A DNA stretch of 64,000 nucleotides from Antedon mediterranea. Lineage: Eukaryota > Echinodermata > Crinoidea > Comatulida > Antedonidae. Below, one piece after another: positions 1-9,547 of this stretch. The position numbers were made by a program, and so were the translations under genes. Location: the NCBI RefSeq assembly GCF_964355755.1, contig NC_092679.1:19210932-19274931 (forward strand). Reading direction: 5' to 3'. Under the pieces are notes generated by a model that ran no database searches, was not told the origin of the DNA, and saw only the letters and a list, made by a program, of their open reading frames with translations. Position 1 is the stretch's first letter. Every line of letters begins with the position of its first letter.

Positions 1-54
1 ACACACCATGATTCAATGGCACACAGCCCGTCAGAGGTCATTGATAGACTAAAG
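1..54 (+). CDS. Exon (partial) of unidentified gene
   Basis: Only one frame is open through this segment; it ends AAG before GTAATA and joins in phase 0 to the exon at 446. Confidence 0.5.
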
Positions 55-1457
55 GTAATACATGTTTTATTCATAGTTCAGGGGCGGATCCATGGGAAGG
101 CCCACCCTAAATTTTTCAAAGAAAAAAGAAATAGGACATCAAATTAAGCTCAGCCCTTTATTTCACCATTTTTAGGCCCCTTCTTTCAAAATCCTGCATC
201 TGCCACTGTTAGTGGCTGTTGACTATGTGTCTACTATTTCTACTAATAGAATTTAATTCTTTGTGTTATAATCATCAATTTTATTCAAATTGCATCTATG
301 GAAAACTTTCTGTCAAAAATCTAATTACTGTAGTAATAATTTATTTATTATCTTCTTTATTGTTTATTTATGTAGATTACAATAAAATAAAGTCACTAAT
401 ATAGACTTGTTGGTATTATTAACAGTTATTTTGTATTTTTTATAGAATTTGTTGCGTAAATTGTTGTGCAATGCCCCAGTAACTTTAGAAGAAGTGCAAA
501 CAGAAATGAAATTTGTCAAAAGATCACTGCTAAAAAGACAGGTAAAACAGAGAAATTGAATAGCTGGTTATTGATACTGTATGCATACTTTGTCCAGTAT
601 CATAGGCAAATTCTGTAATACAGTGTCACATATGTATCACATGTTCTGCCTGTATGTTAGGTCATACGCTTAACCTTAACCACAACAGTACTGTGCAAAA
701 TATGCCAGATACAGTAGATAATTGGGTGAAAGTTGAATAACCCAACAGCCGGCTAATTCATATAATGTAATTTTTTAATTTGAGATTTTTAATTTACATT
801 CAACAGGATATGACACCCATTGCATACCAGTCGATTCATTCATTAGTCGCAGAATTGATAGCCGTTCTCCTAGTACAATGCCCGGACTATCTGTCGGATG
901 CTGCGGCCAATAAGAACAATGGAAACAAGCAGACGACGACGTCCATCAATTATTTTGAAGAAGTTTCTATTCAGCAAAATAGTAAAAATGTAGTAGTATT
1001 GAGAGAGAGTTGCGAAAAACTGGAAGAAACAGATGTAATTAATCAATACAGTGAGAAAAATGCACATATACAAAAGGAAAAAAATACAATGAATTTTGCG
1101 AAGGATTGTACAAATAATAAGGAAAATAAGAGAAGTGATGAAATTACAAGCACAAGCAGAAACCCAGTTACTAATGACAATCAAGAACATGTTCAAATTG
1201 ATAATAAAAAACCAAGTGAAAATATGATTGTTCCACTAGTAACGTGCACATTCAGTAAACAGGTGGACTTTGAAAACAAAATATTGTTAGATGTTATGAT
1301 GAGTTTATGGGAGGAGGGGGATTGCCCCTTAACGTTCCCCACAGCGGTGATTACGTGCAATAGGATGGACATGTTGATTGAACGCAGTGAAAACAGAGAT
1401 AAAGCCATGTCAATTAGGGAAAGAATTCCAACTAAAATTAAGATTAAACAAATATAA
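1..1457 (+). CDS. 3' part of an unidentified gene (three exons)
   Basis: I do not recognise this gene. Three exons join in phase 0: 1-54 (open from the window edge, donor GTAATA), 446-541 (acceptor TTTTTATAG, donor GTAAAA) and 807-1457 (acceptor TTCAACAG, stop TAA at 1455-1457). Together they give about 266 residues of a C-terminus. The first 80 or so residues are helix-like and mixed hydrophobic/charged (for example EVIDRLK, NLLRKLL, ELIAVLLVQCPDYL). After that comes a low-complexity stretch of about 100 residues rich in Asn, Lys and Glu, then a more ordered tail with a run LLDVMMSLWEEGD and a basic end. No transmembrane segment or catalytic motif is visible. The start lies upstream of the window. 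A poly(A) signal follows at 1562. Gene reality is supported by consistent phase and splice sites; function is unknown. Confidence 0.6.
446..541 (+). CDS. Internal exon of unidentified gene, 32 codons
   Basis: Pyrimidine-rich acceptor ending TTTTTATAG and donor CAG|GTAAAA flank exactly 32 codons, rich in Leu, Lys and Glu and helix-like. Confidence 0.6.
807..1457 (+). CDS. Terminal exon of unidentified gene, 216 codons plus stop
   Basis: The acceptor TTCAACAG precedes a 651-nt open frame. The upstream in-frame ATG at 780 lies inside the intron and should not be taken as a start. The central part is Asn/Lys/Glu-rich and probably disordered. Confidence 0.6.
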   Translation, partial: DMTPIAYQSIHSLVAELIAVLLVQCPDYLSDAAANKNNGNKQTTTSINYFEEVSIQQNSKNVVVLRESCEKLEETDVINQYSEKNAHIQKEKNTMNFAKDCTNNKENKRSDEITSTSRNPVTNDNQEHVQIDNKKPSENMIVPLVTCTFSKQVDFENKILLDVMMSLWEEGDCPLTFPTAVITCNRMDMLIERSENRDKAMSIRERIPTKIKIKQI

Positions 1458-1561
1458 TTGTTATTATATAATATTTGTTATACAAATTATAAGCAAATTG
1501 GACTAAATTGGAATATATTTTTGATAATTTTAAGATAATAATATATTAATTATAATATAAT

Positions 1562-1567
1562 AATAAA
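1562..1567 (+). terminator. Poly(A) signal AATAAA of the first gene
   Basis: AATAAA lies 105 nt after the stop codon, in AT-rich 3' UTR. Confidence 0.6.
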
Positions 1568-2750
1568 GTATACTGTTTGTAATTTAATATTGTAGTAATT
1601 TTCATTTAAGCCCACCTTTTGAACTTAAAGCTCAGGTACATGCATGAATTTTAAATATAATATTTGGTTAATTGTACATAAATCAAATATTTGTAACAGA
1701 ATTCAAGACAAAAAACATGAATTTCCCTTAATATGGTCAAATACAAAATTGTGCAAAATTCTTCCATAAAAACCAAGAAAACTTTTTTTCAGTAGTTAGG
1801 TAGTTAGCCTAATGTAATAACATGTCTGGTGACTCCCTAGACGGTGAAAAAAGATGGTAAATATACGGTGGATAATTTTTGCTATAGCCTGAAAATAAAA
1901 ATCTGAAGTTGAATAAAAATATCAGAAATGTAATATTCAAGTTATATTACCTATATTTAGTCATCTGATAACATTTTTTACCACACCGTTTATTTTTCAT
2001 AGCTTTTTAAAATGCCTCTCTATTTACAAAATTTGTGTACAAAAGAATAGAGATTTTACTGTGTAATTTGAATTATCCCCCCACTGATAAGAAAGTGCTT
2101 ATTTTCAACAAGCTCGTGTAACACAAATAAAATCCCCAAGGGAAAGTATAGATCAATAATTATTGGAATGTATGATCAAAAGAAATTTTTTGCCCGTACC
2201 TGGCCTTTAAAAATTAGATCTGTGTTTTTATTGCCTGCTATTCCGCCCTCTATATTTTAGAGTGTGGTAAGGAGGTATGTCTAGAATACCAAATTGGATT
2301 TCTCAGATGTGATAATTTACACAGCGTCTGGTTCTGCGACTACATTTTTGTAAAATCAAATCGGGATTGTCTAGCGTGCCAAATTGGACAATTTTTCAAC
2401 ATTTTTTTATTGTTTGTTTTTCCTGTCACTCATTGGGTATTCTATATTCCTTTGTTAAGGTATGTCTAGAATACCAAATTGGACTTCGGAAATAGTTGAC
2501 GTTTCTACCTTACTACGTCTGGATTCGAGACTACTTTTTTTATTATGCAATCGATCAATCAACTTTTATAATCAATACTAGGCTATACGTTTTCGTAAGA
2601 ACTTAGACGCATACAAAGTCAAATTATAATTGAAAGTGAACTAAGTATAAAACAAAGTAAGTACTGGACATGATCCATTGCATATTTCTGGTAGTAAACA
2701 TGTAAAATTTAACTCAGTTTCGTGATAATATAAACTAAATATATTTGTTT
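1568..2750. other. Intergenic, AT-rich, with a partial direct duplication
   Basis: No coding signal seen. Two related segments begin at 2272 and 2459 and share 'ggtatgtctagaatacc' plus a following 'aaattgga' and a later 'cgtctgg'. A third, diverged core sits near 2369. They look like a degraded repeat of about 187-bp period. Confidence 0.5.
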
Positions 2751-2758
2751 TTGTCTAG
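2657..2758 (+). other. Possible 5' UTR intron of the FMO gene
   Basis: A strong donor GTAAGT begins at 2657 and an acceptor TTTTTGTCTAG ends at 2758, eight bases before the FMO start codon. A short non-coding first exon just upstream of 2657 is therefore plausible. This is inference from splice motifs only. Confidence 0.4.
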
Positions 2759-2766
2759 GCTCTGAT

Positions 2767-2963
2767 ATGCAGCGAGTTGCCATTATCGGAGCAGGGGCTG
2801 CGGGCCTTTGTGCGGCTCGATATCTATCTAAGAATCCAAGCCTTTTCCGGGCTGTAGTTTTTGAACAGTCGGACTGCGTGGGAGGAACATGGGTTTACAC
2901 GGAGAATACAGCCGTCGATCAATATGGTCTCCCAGTGCATTCAAGCATGTACTCATCTTTAAA
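2767..2963 (+). CDS. FMO coding exon 1
   Basis: Starts at ATG 2767 in the exon beginning at 2759. It encodes the FAD dinucleotide fold and ends after two bases of a Lys codon at donor GTAAAG. Confidence 0.9.
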
Positions 2964-5211
2964 GTAAAGTATTATTAATATTAATAAATATAAAACATTG
3001 TTTAAAATTGACATCCATTTTTTAGGGGCTGGTCAAGCACATCACAAGATGACAGTTTTATTACTTTTGCTTTTCCGCTACTCCCCTGTTATACTTTATA
3101 TTTTTTGTTATGTAGAAAGATTAAAAAAAAATAATAATAACTAAGCAGTACAGTACATATTTACATCTCTTTATGTATTTACTTTACTTCTTTGGCTTAT
3201 CAATATTATAATAGAAGCTTTTATTATTGATTCCATTCTATTATTATGATTCTAAAGTTTAGTAAACCCATCAGTTTTGAAACGAATAGACAGTAGTGCA
3301 CAGTCTTTATAATAAATGTCTTTTTATAGAACAAATTTACCAAAAGAGGTGATGGCATTTCCTGATTTTCCATTTGACAAGAACCTCTGCTCGTTTGTTG
3401 GACATCAAGATGTCTTGAAATACCTTGAAAGTTACTGTGACGCATTTCAACTAACGCAATATATAAAAGTAAATATTTATAAAGAATATTTTCATTTTAT
3501 TCAACTTTATTTATGGAAGGTGACCCTAAACAGCATATGCTGACAATCAAGGGTAACCCCCTACTCGTCTCGAAAGATGTACTTAGGTTCTTTAAATTGC
3601 ACACGAGCAAGTTGTGTACACTGGACCTACAGTTTATAGTCCTTATCCGAGAAGACTCGTTCTACCACCAGAACCATAAAGCAAGTGACGCTCAAACCCT
3701 TGCCAATGTTATGACTGTTTGCACCACCATCAGTGACTCGACAAAGTGACACTAATGTTAGCCTTAGCAGTGCATACTATTCAATTCAAAATACAGTATA
3801 ATCAAACTAAATGATAGCTTGTGTATTTTCTTTGTTCCTTTTTTCAATAATAAGCTACCCTTAAATCTGAATTTTAACTGATCTATCAAGAGGATCTGCC
3901 ATTGAGCGCATGATATGTTCTTCATTTCAGTTCCAAACTAGAGTTGAAAATGTCCAGCCAGTGTCCAGAAATGGCAAAACAACTTGGGACGTACAATATT
4001 CAAGTGTAAAGAAAGAGAAAACTGACCAAAAGAAAAAAGAAGTATTTGATGCTGTTATAGTTTGTAATGGGTGAGTAGCATTATTTAGTTCCATAAATAA
4101 TTTCATAAATAGTTTAATTATTTGTTTAATATATACTGTAGTTTAATAAATATTAAATTATTGAATTATTTAATAATAAGTCAATAATTGATAATATAAA
4201 ATTTAATAATGTTTAATAGTAATTTGATAATTAAACATTTTATTTTGTAATTTGTTGCGGTAAATAATTTTATTAACAATAATTAAAACTGATAATTATT
4301 AATGTAATTAATTAATTAATAAATGGTACTTAAATAATAAAAAAAAATAATAATTGATTTAATAAAAACAATGAGGGAAAATACCATTTATTTTTAGACA
4401 TTACTCCCTTCCGAAAATTCCTGACATTGCTGGATTGGACTCGTTCGCTGGTAACATTATTCACAGTCACACCTATAGACATGGCGAAGATTTCAAAGGA
4501 AAGAGATTGGTTGTCCTCGGCGCGGGAGCTTCTGGAATTGACATCGCGCTAGACGTGGCAAAATATGCAGCTTTTGTTACCATAAGTCACTGGAAGAGTC
4601 CGCTGAGGTCTCCACTACCAGAAAACATGAAGCAGGTAAGCGTCATCAAAGAGGTTGTCGGGAACCAAGTGGTTTTCTCTGATGACACAAGAGAGGTCGT
4701 GGACGGTATCATCTTCTGCACTGGATATAACTTTGATTTTAGCTTCTTGCATGCGGAATGCAACGTGACCGTTGATGATGGTCGTATTACACCATTGTAC
4801 AAACACATTCTCCATAGCAAGTATCCATCGTTATCCTTCATCGGAATCTGCTCAACAATCTGTCCATTCCCGATGTTTTCATGCCAGGTGCTGTTTGTCA
4901 TTTCCGCCCTCACTGGAGTCATGCAGCTTCCAAGCGAAGAGCAAATGAAAGTTGATATCGAGAATGATTACGAGAAACGACGGCGTGAAGGTCTTGCGCA
5001 TCGGCACGCTCACGTCATGGGGCCACGTCAGTGGAAGTATAATGATGATATATGTAATCTGGCCGGCGTTGACACTATACCTGAAGTGGTACAGACCCTT
5101 TATGATGCAGTTCATGATGAAAGAACTTGGAACGTTGCCGATTACAAAAAATCTAATTTTAAATTAGTTGATAACAAATCATATGAAAAAATACAGATAT
5201 TTGTTCATTAA
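2767..5211 (+). CDS. Flavin-containing monooxygenase (FMO), four coding exons
   Basis: NADPH- and FAD-dependent oxygenase of the class B FMO family, which oxidises soft nucleophilic N or S atoms of small molecules. Exons 2767-2963, 3330-3468, 3931-4070 and 4398-5211 splice into 429 codons with matching phases (2, 0, 2). Visible motifs: FAD-binding GAGAAG at residues 8-13; the GGTW segment near residue 41; SSMY then NLPKEVMAFPDFPF across the first splice junction; FMO identity motif FxGxxxHxxxY at 175-185; NADPH-binding GAGASG at 200-205; and C-terminal FCTGY near 265. Length fits the short FMOs of invertebrates and plants rather than the roughly 530-residue vertebrate forms, and no C-terminal membrane anchor is apparent. 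The first ATG after the intron acceptor is the start. Family assignment is firm; the substrate cannot be told. Confidence 0.93.
3330..3468 (+). CDS. FMO coding exon 2
   Basis: Acceptor TTTTTATAG; one base completes the Lys codon, then TNLPKEVMAFPDFPF, a block well conserved in FMOs. Donor AAA|GTAAAT. Confidence 0.9.
3516..3750 (+). repeat. Dispersed SINE-like repeat, copy in FMO intron 2
   Basis: Shares blocks with 20395-20640 and 50385-50505 (both opposite strand). Common words include 'ggtgacccta', 'ctcgtctcgaaagatgtact', 'cactggacctac' and 'gtccttatccgagaaga'. It lies wholly inside the FMO intron, so the frame seen here is not coding. Confidence 0.75.
3931..4070 (+). CDS. FMO coding exon 3
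   Basis: Acceptor TTCATTTCAG. Encodes FQTRVENV at the start and DAVIVCNG at the end, typical of the FMO segment before the GHYS(L/K)P block. Donor GTGAGT. Confidence 0.9.
4398..5211 (+). CDS. FMO coding exon 4, terminal
   Basis: Acceptor TTATTTTTAG. Begins HYSLPKIPDIAGLDSF and contains the FMO identity motif, the NADPH fold and FCTGY. Stop TAA at 5209-5211. Confidence 0.93.
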
Positions 5212-5239
5212 TAATGTTAATACAAGTTTCCTCATGTAA

Positions 5240-5245
5240 AATAAA
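5240..5245 (+). terminator. Poly(A) signal AATAAA of the FMO gene
   Basis: AATAAA starts 29 nt after the FMO stop codon. Confidence 0.6.
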
Positions 5246-5739
5246 AATATATTATTAAAAATATAAAATTAGATTTTAATTAGTAATAGACCATAAGTAA
5301 TAAACATAGTGCTCATATTAGTATAATATATGGAACCCATCTTTTCTATTAAGAGAAATCTTTCTCGTAAAAATGTCCAGCAATATATGTTTCAAAACTA
5401 CATCCAAATTGGTTGGGTCCCAAGGGGTGTCTCCTTAATTTTCAAATAATAGCCGAATTTTTAACCCTTTTATTTTTAACATAACTGGTTAATATGATTC
5501 TAAAAGATGATGATAAAGGCAAGAAACTTTACTTACATTTGCCTTTCTCCACCCAGGTGTATAAATAGTACCCGGTTAGATCATTACACAACTTTGCGCT
5601 GATTACTAGCTGCATTATGGGAGTATCTTTCCATACGTGTTTGATCAGAAAAAAATGACTTGGGTAATAATGTTTAGCGCTTAGAGGTTTAACAACATTA
5701 GGCGCTATATAAATCCAGGATATTATATTATTATTAATA
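5246..5739. other. Intergenic, with repeat fragments
   Basis: No gene seen. Near 5413-5435 there is a fragment of the dispersed 'tgtctccttaat' family. At about 5697-5742 a fragment 'aggcgctatataaatcc' matches, in reverse, the tail of the repeat at 48300-48380. Confidence 0.5.
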
Positions 5740-8700
5740 GTACAGGGAAATTTTCGACCCTTTTATTTTTTGACATAACTGGTTAAAATGACTCTATAAG
5801 ATGATAAAGCAATATATCTGCATATATGGCAATTTTTGACCCTTTTATTTTTAGGCATAAATGGTTACTATAGCATAATAAACATGCGAAGAGTCGAACA
5901 ATGGGTTCTGCGCATGTCAATTATGCTATAGTAACCAGTTTTGTCAAAATATAAAATGGTCGAAATTATTTTTAGACATAAATGGTTACTATCGCATAAT
6001 AAACATGGGCAGAGTCGAATAATGGGTTCTGCGCATGTCAATTATGCTATAGTAACCAGTTATATCGAAAAATAAAAAGGTCGAAATTTGTCCATTTTTG
6101 GAAAAAATCCCTGTACTATAGTACAGGAAAATTTTCGAAAAATAGCAATTTTTCAAGTATTTTATTTTTAGACATAAATGGTTACTATCGCATAATAAAC
6201 ATGCGCAGAGTCGAATAATGGGTTCTACGCATGTCGATTATGCTATAGTAACCAGTTATGTCAAAAAATAAAATGGTCAAAAATTATTTTTAGACATAAT
6301 AAACATGCGCAGAGTCGAATAATGGGTTCTGCGCATGTCATTTATGCTATAGTAACCAGTTATATCGAAAAATAAAAAGGTCGAAATTTGTCAATTTTTG
6401 GAAAAAATTCCTGTACTATAGTACAGGAAAATTTTCGAAAAAAAGCAAATTTTCGAGTTTTTTATTTTTAGACATAAATGGTTACTATCGCATAATAAAC
6501 ATGCGCAGAGTCGAATAATGGGTTCTGCGCATGTCAATTATGCTATAGTAACCAGTTATATCGAAAAATAAAAGGGTTGAAATTTGTCCATTTTTGGAAA
6601 AAATCCCTGTACTATAGTACAGGAAAATTTTCGAAAAATAGCAATGTTTCGAGTATTTTATTTTTAGACATAAATGGTTACTCTCGCATAATAAACATGC
6701 GCAGAGTCAAATAATGGGTTCTGCGCATGTCGATTATGCTATAGTAACCAGTTATATCGAAAAATAAAAAGGTCGAAATTTGTCCATTTTTGGAAAAAAT
6801 CCCTGTACTATAGTACAGGAAAATTTTCGAAAAATAGCAATGTTTCGAGTATTTTATTTTTAGACATAAATGGTTACTCTCGCATAATAAACATGCGCAG
6901 AGTCAAATAATGGGTTCTGCGCATGTCGATTATGCTATAGTAACCGGTTATGTCAAAAAATAAAATGGTCGAAATTATTTTTAGACATAAATGGTTACTA
7001 TAGCATAATAAACATGCGCAGAGTCGAATAATGGGTTCTGCGCATGTCAATTATGCTATAGTAACCAGTTATATCGAAAAATAAAAGGGTTGAAATTTGT
7101 CCATTTTTGTAAAAAATCCCTGTACTATGGTACAGGAAAATTTTCGAAAAATAGCAATTTTTGGAGTATTTTATTTTTAGACATAAATGGTTACTATCGC
7201 ATAATAAACCTGCGCAGAGTCGAGTAATGGATTCTGCGCATGTCGATTATGCTATAGTAACCAGTTATGTCAAAATATAAAATGGTCAAAAATTATTTTT
7301 AGACATAATAAACATGCGCAGAGTCGAATAATGGGTTCTGCGCATGTCAATTATGCTATAGTAACCAGTTATATCGAAAAATAAAAAGGTCGAAATTTGT
7401 CCATTTTTGGAAAAAATCCCTGTACTATAGTACAGGACAATTTTCGAAAAATAGCAAATTTTCGAGTTTTTTATTTTTAGACATAAATGGTTACTATCGC
7501 ATAATAAACATGCGCAGAGTCGAATAATGGGTTCTGCGCATGTCAATTATGCTATAGTAACCAGTTTTGTCAAAATATAAAATGGTCGAAATTATTTTTA
7601 GACATAAATGGTTACTATCGCATAATAAACATGCGCAGAGTCGAATAATGGGTTCTACGCATGTCGATTATGCTATAGTAACCAGTTATGTCAAAAAATA
7701 AAATGGTCGAAAATTATTTTTAGACATAATAAACATGCGCAGAGTCGAATAATGGGTTCTGCGCATGTCATTTATGCTATAGTAACCAGTTATATCGAAA
7801 AATAAAAAGGTCGAAATTTGTCAATTTTTGGAAAAAATCCCTGTACTAGTACAGGAAAATTTTCGAAAAATAGCAAATTTTCGAGTATTTTATTTTTAGA
7901 CATAAATGGTTACTATCGCATAATAAAAATGCGCAGAGTCGAATAATGGGTTATGCGCATGTCAATTATGCTATTGTAACCAGTTATATCGAAAAATAAC
8001 AACTGCCTCTGGAGAACATATTTTCGGATCGTCTTCTGAAAAAGGCAGTGGCTATCAAAGATGATCATTTTCATCCGGCCTCTAGTATGTTCCAGTTGAT
8101 GCGCAGCGATTTCGTTCTATTAAGGCCAATAAGGCACGATTTACAAATAGTTTCTTTCCAGGATCTATTAGAGCCTTAAATATGATGTAGACACTTTTTT
8201 TTTTTGTAATGTTTTTGTTTTTGAGTTTGTGTTGTGTCCATTTTTGGAAAAAATCCTATAGTACAGGAAAATTTTCGAAAAATAGCAATTTTTCGAGTAT
8301 TTTATTTTTAGACATAAATGGTTACTATCGCATAATAAACATGCGCAGAGTCGAATAATGGGTTCTGCGCATGTCGATTATGCTATAGTAACCAGTTATG
8401 TCAAAAAATAAAATGGTCGAAATTATTTTTTGAAATAAATGGTTACTATCGCATAATAAACATGCGCAGAGTCGAATAATGGGTTCTGCGCCTGTCAATT
8501 ATGCTATAGTAACCAGTTATATCGAAAAATAAAAAGATCGAAATTTGTCCATTTTTGGAAAAAAATTCCTGTACTATAGTACTGGAAAATTTTCGAAAAA
8601 TAGCAATTTTTTGAGTATTTTATTTTTAGACATAAATGGTTACTATCCCATAATAAACATGCGCAGAGTCGGATAATGGGTTCTGCGCATGTCCATTGTT

Positions 8701-8830
8701 CTATAGTAACCAGTTATGTCAAAATATAAAATGGTCAAAAATTATTTTTAGACATAAATAGTTACTATAACATAATTAACATGCGCAGAGTCGAATAATA
8801 GGTTCTGCGCATTCGAAAAATAAAAAGATC
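5740..8830. repeat. Array of about 18 long palindromic hairpin units
   Basis: Each unit holds a long imperfect palindrome: GGTTACTATNGCATAAT, then ACATGCGCAGA, a short loop, TCTGCGCATGT, and ATTATGCTATAGTAACC. Flanks are also inverted ('ttttatttttagacata' against 'tatgtcaaaaaataaaa'). Alternating with it is a second, shorter palindrome centred on CTGTACTATAGTACAG at about 6118, 6418, 6615, 6811, 7128, 7428 and 8577. Spacing between successive short palindromes is 300, 196, 196, 317 and 300 bp where measured, so the array mixes one-hairpin and two-hairpin modules. I count 18 hairpin cores between about 5880 and 8820, the last truncated. Short open frames in the array are repeat-derived. Confidence 0.85.
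8000..8190 (+). pseudogene. Non-LTR retrotransposon reverse-transcriptase tail, frameshifted
   Basis: One frame reads PLENIFSDRLLKKA then HPASSMFQL. A second frame continues with RFRSIKANKARFTNSFF and SIRALN before TAG at 8188. This order (HPLS-like block, GRRYR-like block, RT.R.KNSF.P.AI..LN ending) is the usual C-terminus of CR1/L2-like LINE polymerases. Fragment only, with a frameshift between the blocks. It interrupts the hairpin array, which resumes at about 8235. Confidence 0.65.
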
Positions 8831-9080
8831 GAAAAGATTGAAATCCCTGGGAAAAAACATGGAAAAACATGGCATGTGTTCTGCGCATGTTACCTTCCGT
8901 ATTTTTAAAAATTCGATGGAAATCTTTCCTTCCTTTCTTTTTATATAGGCTTGTTAACAAACGTCTTCAACCTTCTTCAAAAGTGCTGCTGTTTGTGTTT
9001 TTTTAATATATACCGAAATAAATATAGGCCTATAATTTGCAAATGGCACGAATAAACAAAAATAAATTGCCATAGGCATC
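8831..9080. other. AT-rich spacer after the hairpin array
   Basis: Degenerate array tail to about 8890, then unremarkable AT-rich sequence up to the 3' end of the 7B2 gene. Confidence 0.4.
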
Positions 9081-9086
9081 TTTATT
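9081..9086 (-). terminator. SCG5: Poly(A) signal of the 7B2 gene
   Basis: AATAAA on the minus strand (TTTATT at 9081-9086), about 370 nt past the 7B2 stop. It is the first clear candidate but not the only AT-rich possibility. Confidence 0.45.
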
Positions 9087-9454
9087 AATTTGAAATTATT
9101 ACAATACGTGTACACAAACATACATTATAATATTCTATCTCTATACGTAACATCTTCTGTAAGCTAAGGCAGATTCATTTAATTTCATAAAACTATAATT
9201 ACATAACTTGTGAACGCTCACGTGAATTTTATACACAAAATAACTCTTTTTCGATTAAAAACCGTTTACACCTAAAACCGGTAATGTATTAACAAGTCTA
9301 AAGAAATGTTCGATTTTCAAATATTAATATTTAAACTAAATCTGATAGTTTTAATATAATGCAGAGAGTTATTGTCTAGTTACAACTCCATGATCAGTGT
9401 ATACCTGATATGTCGTGCTAGTTATAGTCGATATATACATTTTTATGTGTTTTT

Positions 9455-9547
9455 TTACATAGCTGGTAGAGCAGCTGCATATTTGGGGGACTTTTTAGCA
9501 ACAACGTTACGAAGATGTGAGTCTGCCATTACATACGGGTTGATCCG
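9455..9547 (-). CDS. SCG5: 7B2 coding exon 5 (PC2-inhibitory peptide)
   Basis: Acceptor TTCTTTTAG; 30 codons and TAA at 9457-9455. Encodes INPY followed by NVVAKKSP, matching the vertebrate C-terminal peptide. The acidic vertebrate ending is replaced by an alanine-rich end (KYAAALPAM). Confidence 0.95.
   Translation of the reverse strand, partial: RINPYVMADSHLRNVVAKKSPKYAAALPAM

Noticed and set aside
3513-3749. Open frame inside FMO intron 2
   Set aside because: It falls in a repeat found in two other places in the window.
4435-5211. FMO as a separate single-exon gene starting at 4435
   Set aside because: That start is an internal Leu codon; the upstream exons supply the FAD fold and conserved GHYS block in frame.
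7286-7546. 86-codon minus-strand frame
   Set aside because: Lies entirely in the palindromic hairpin array and repeats with it.
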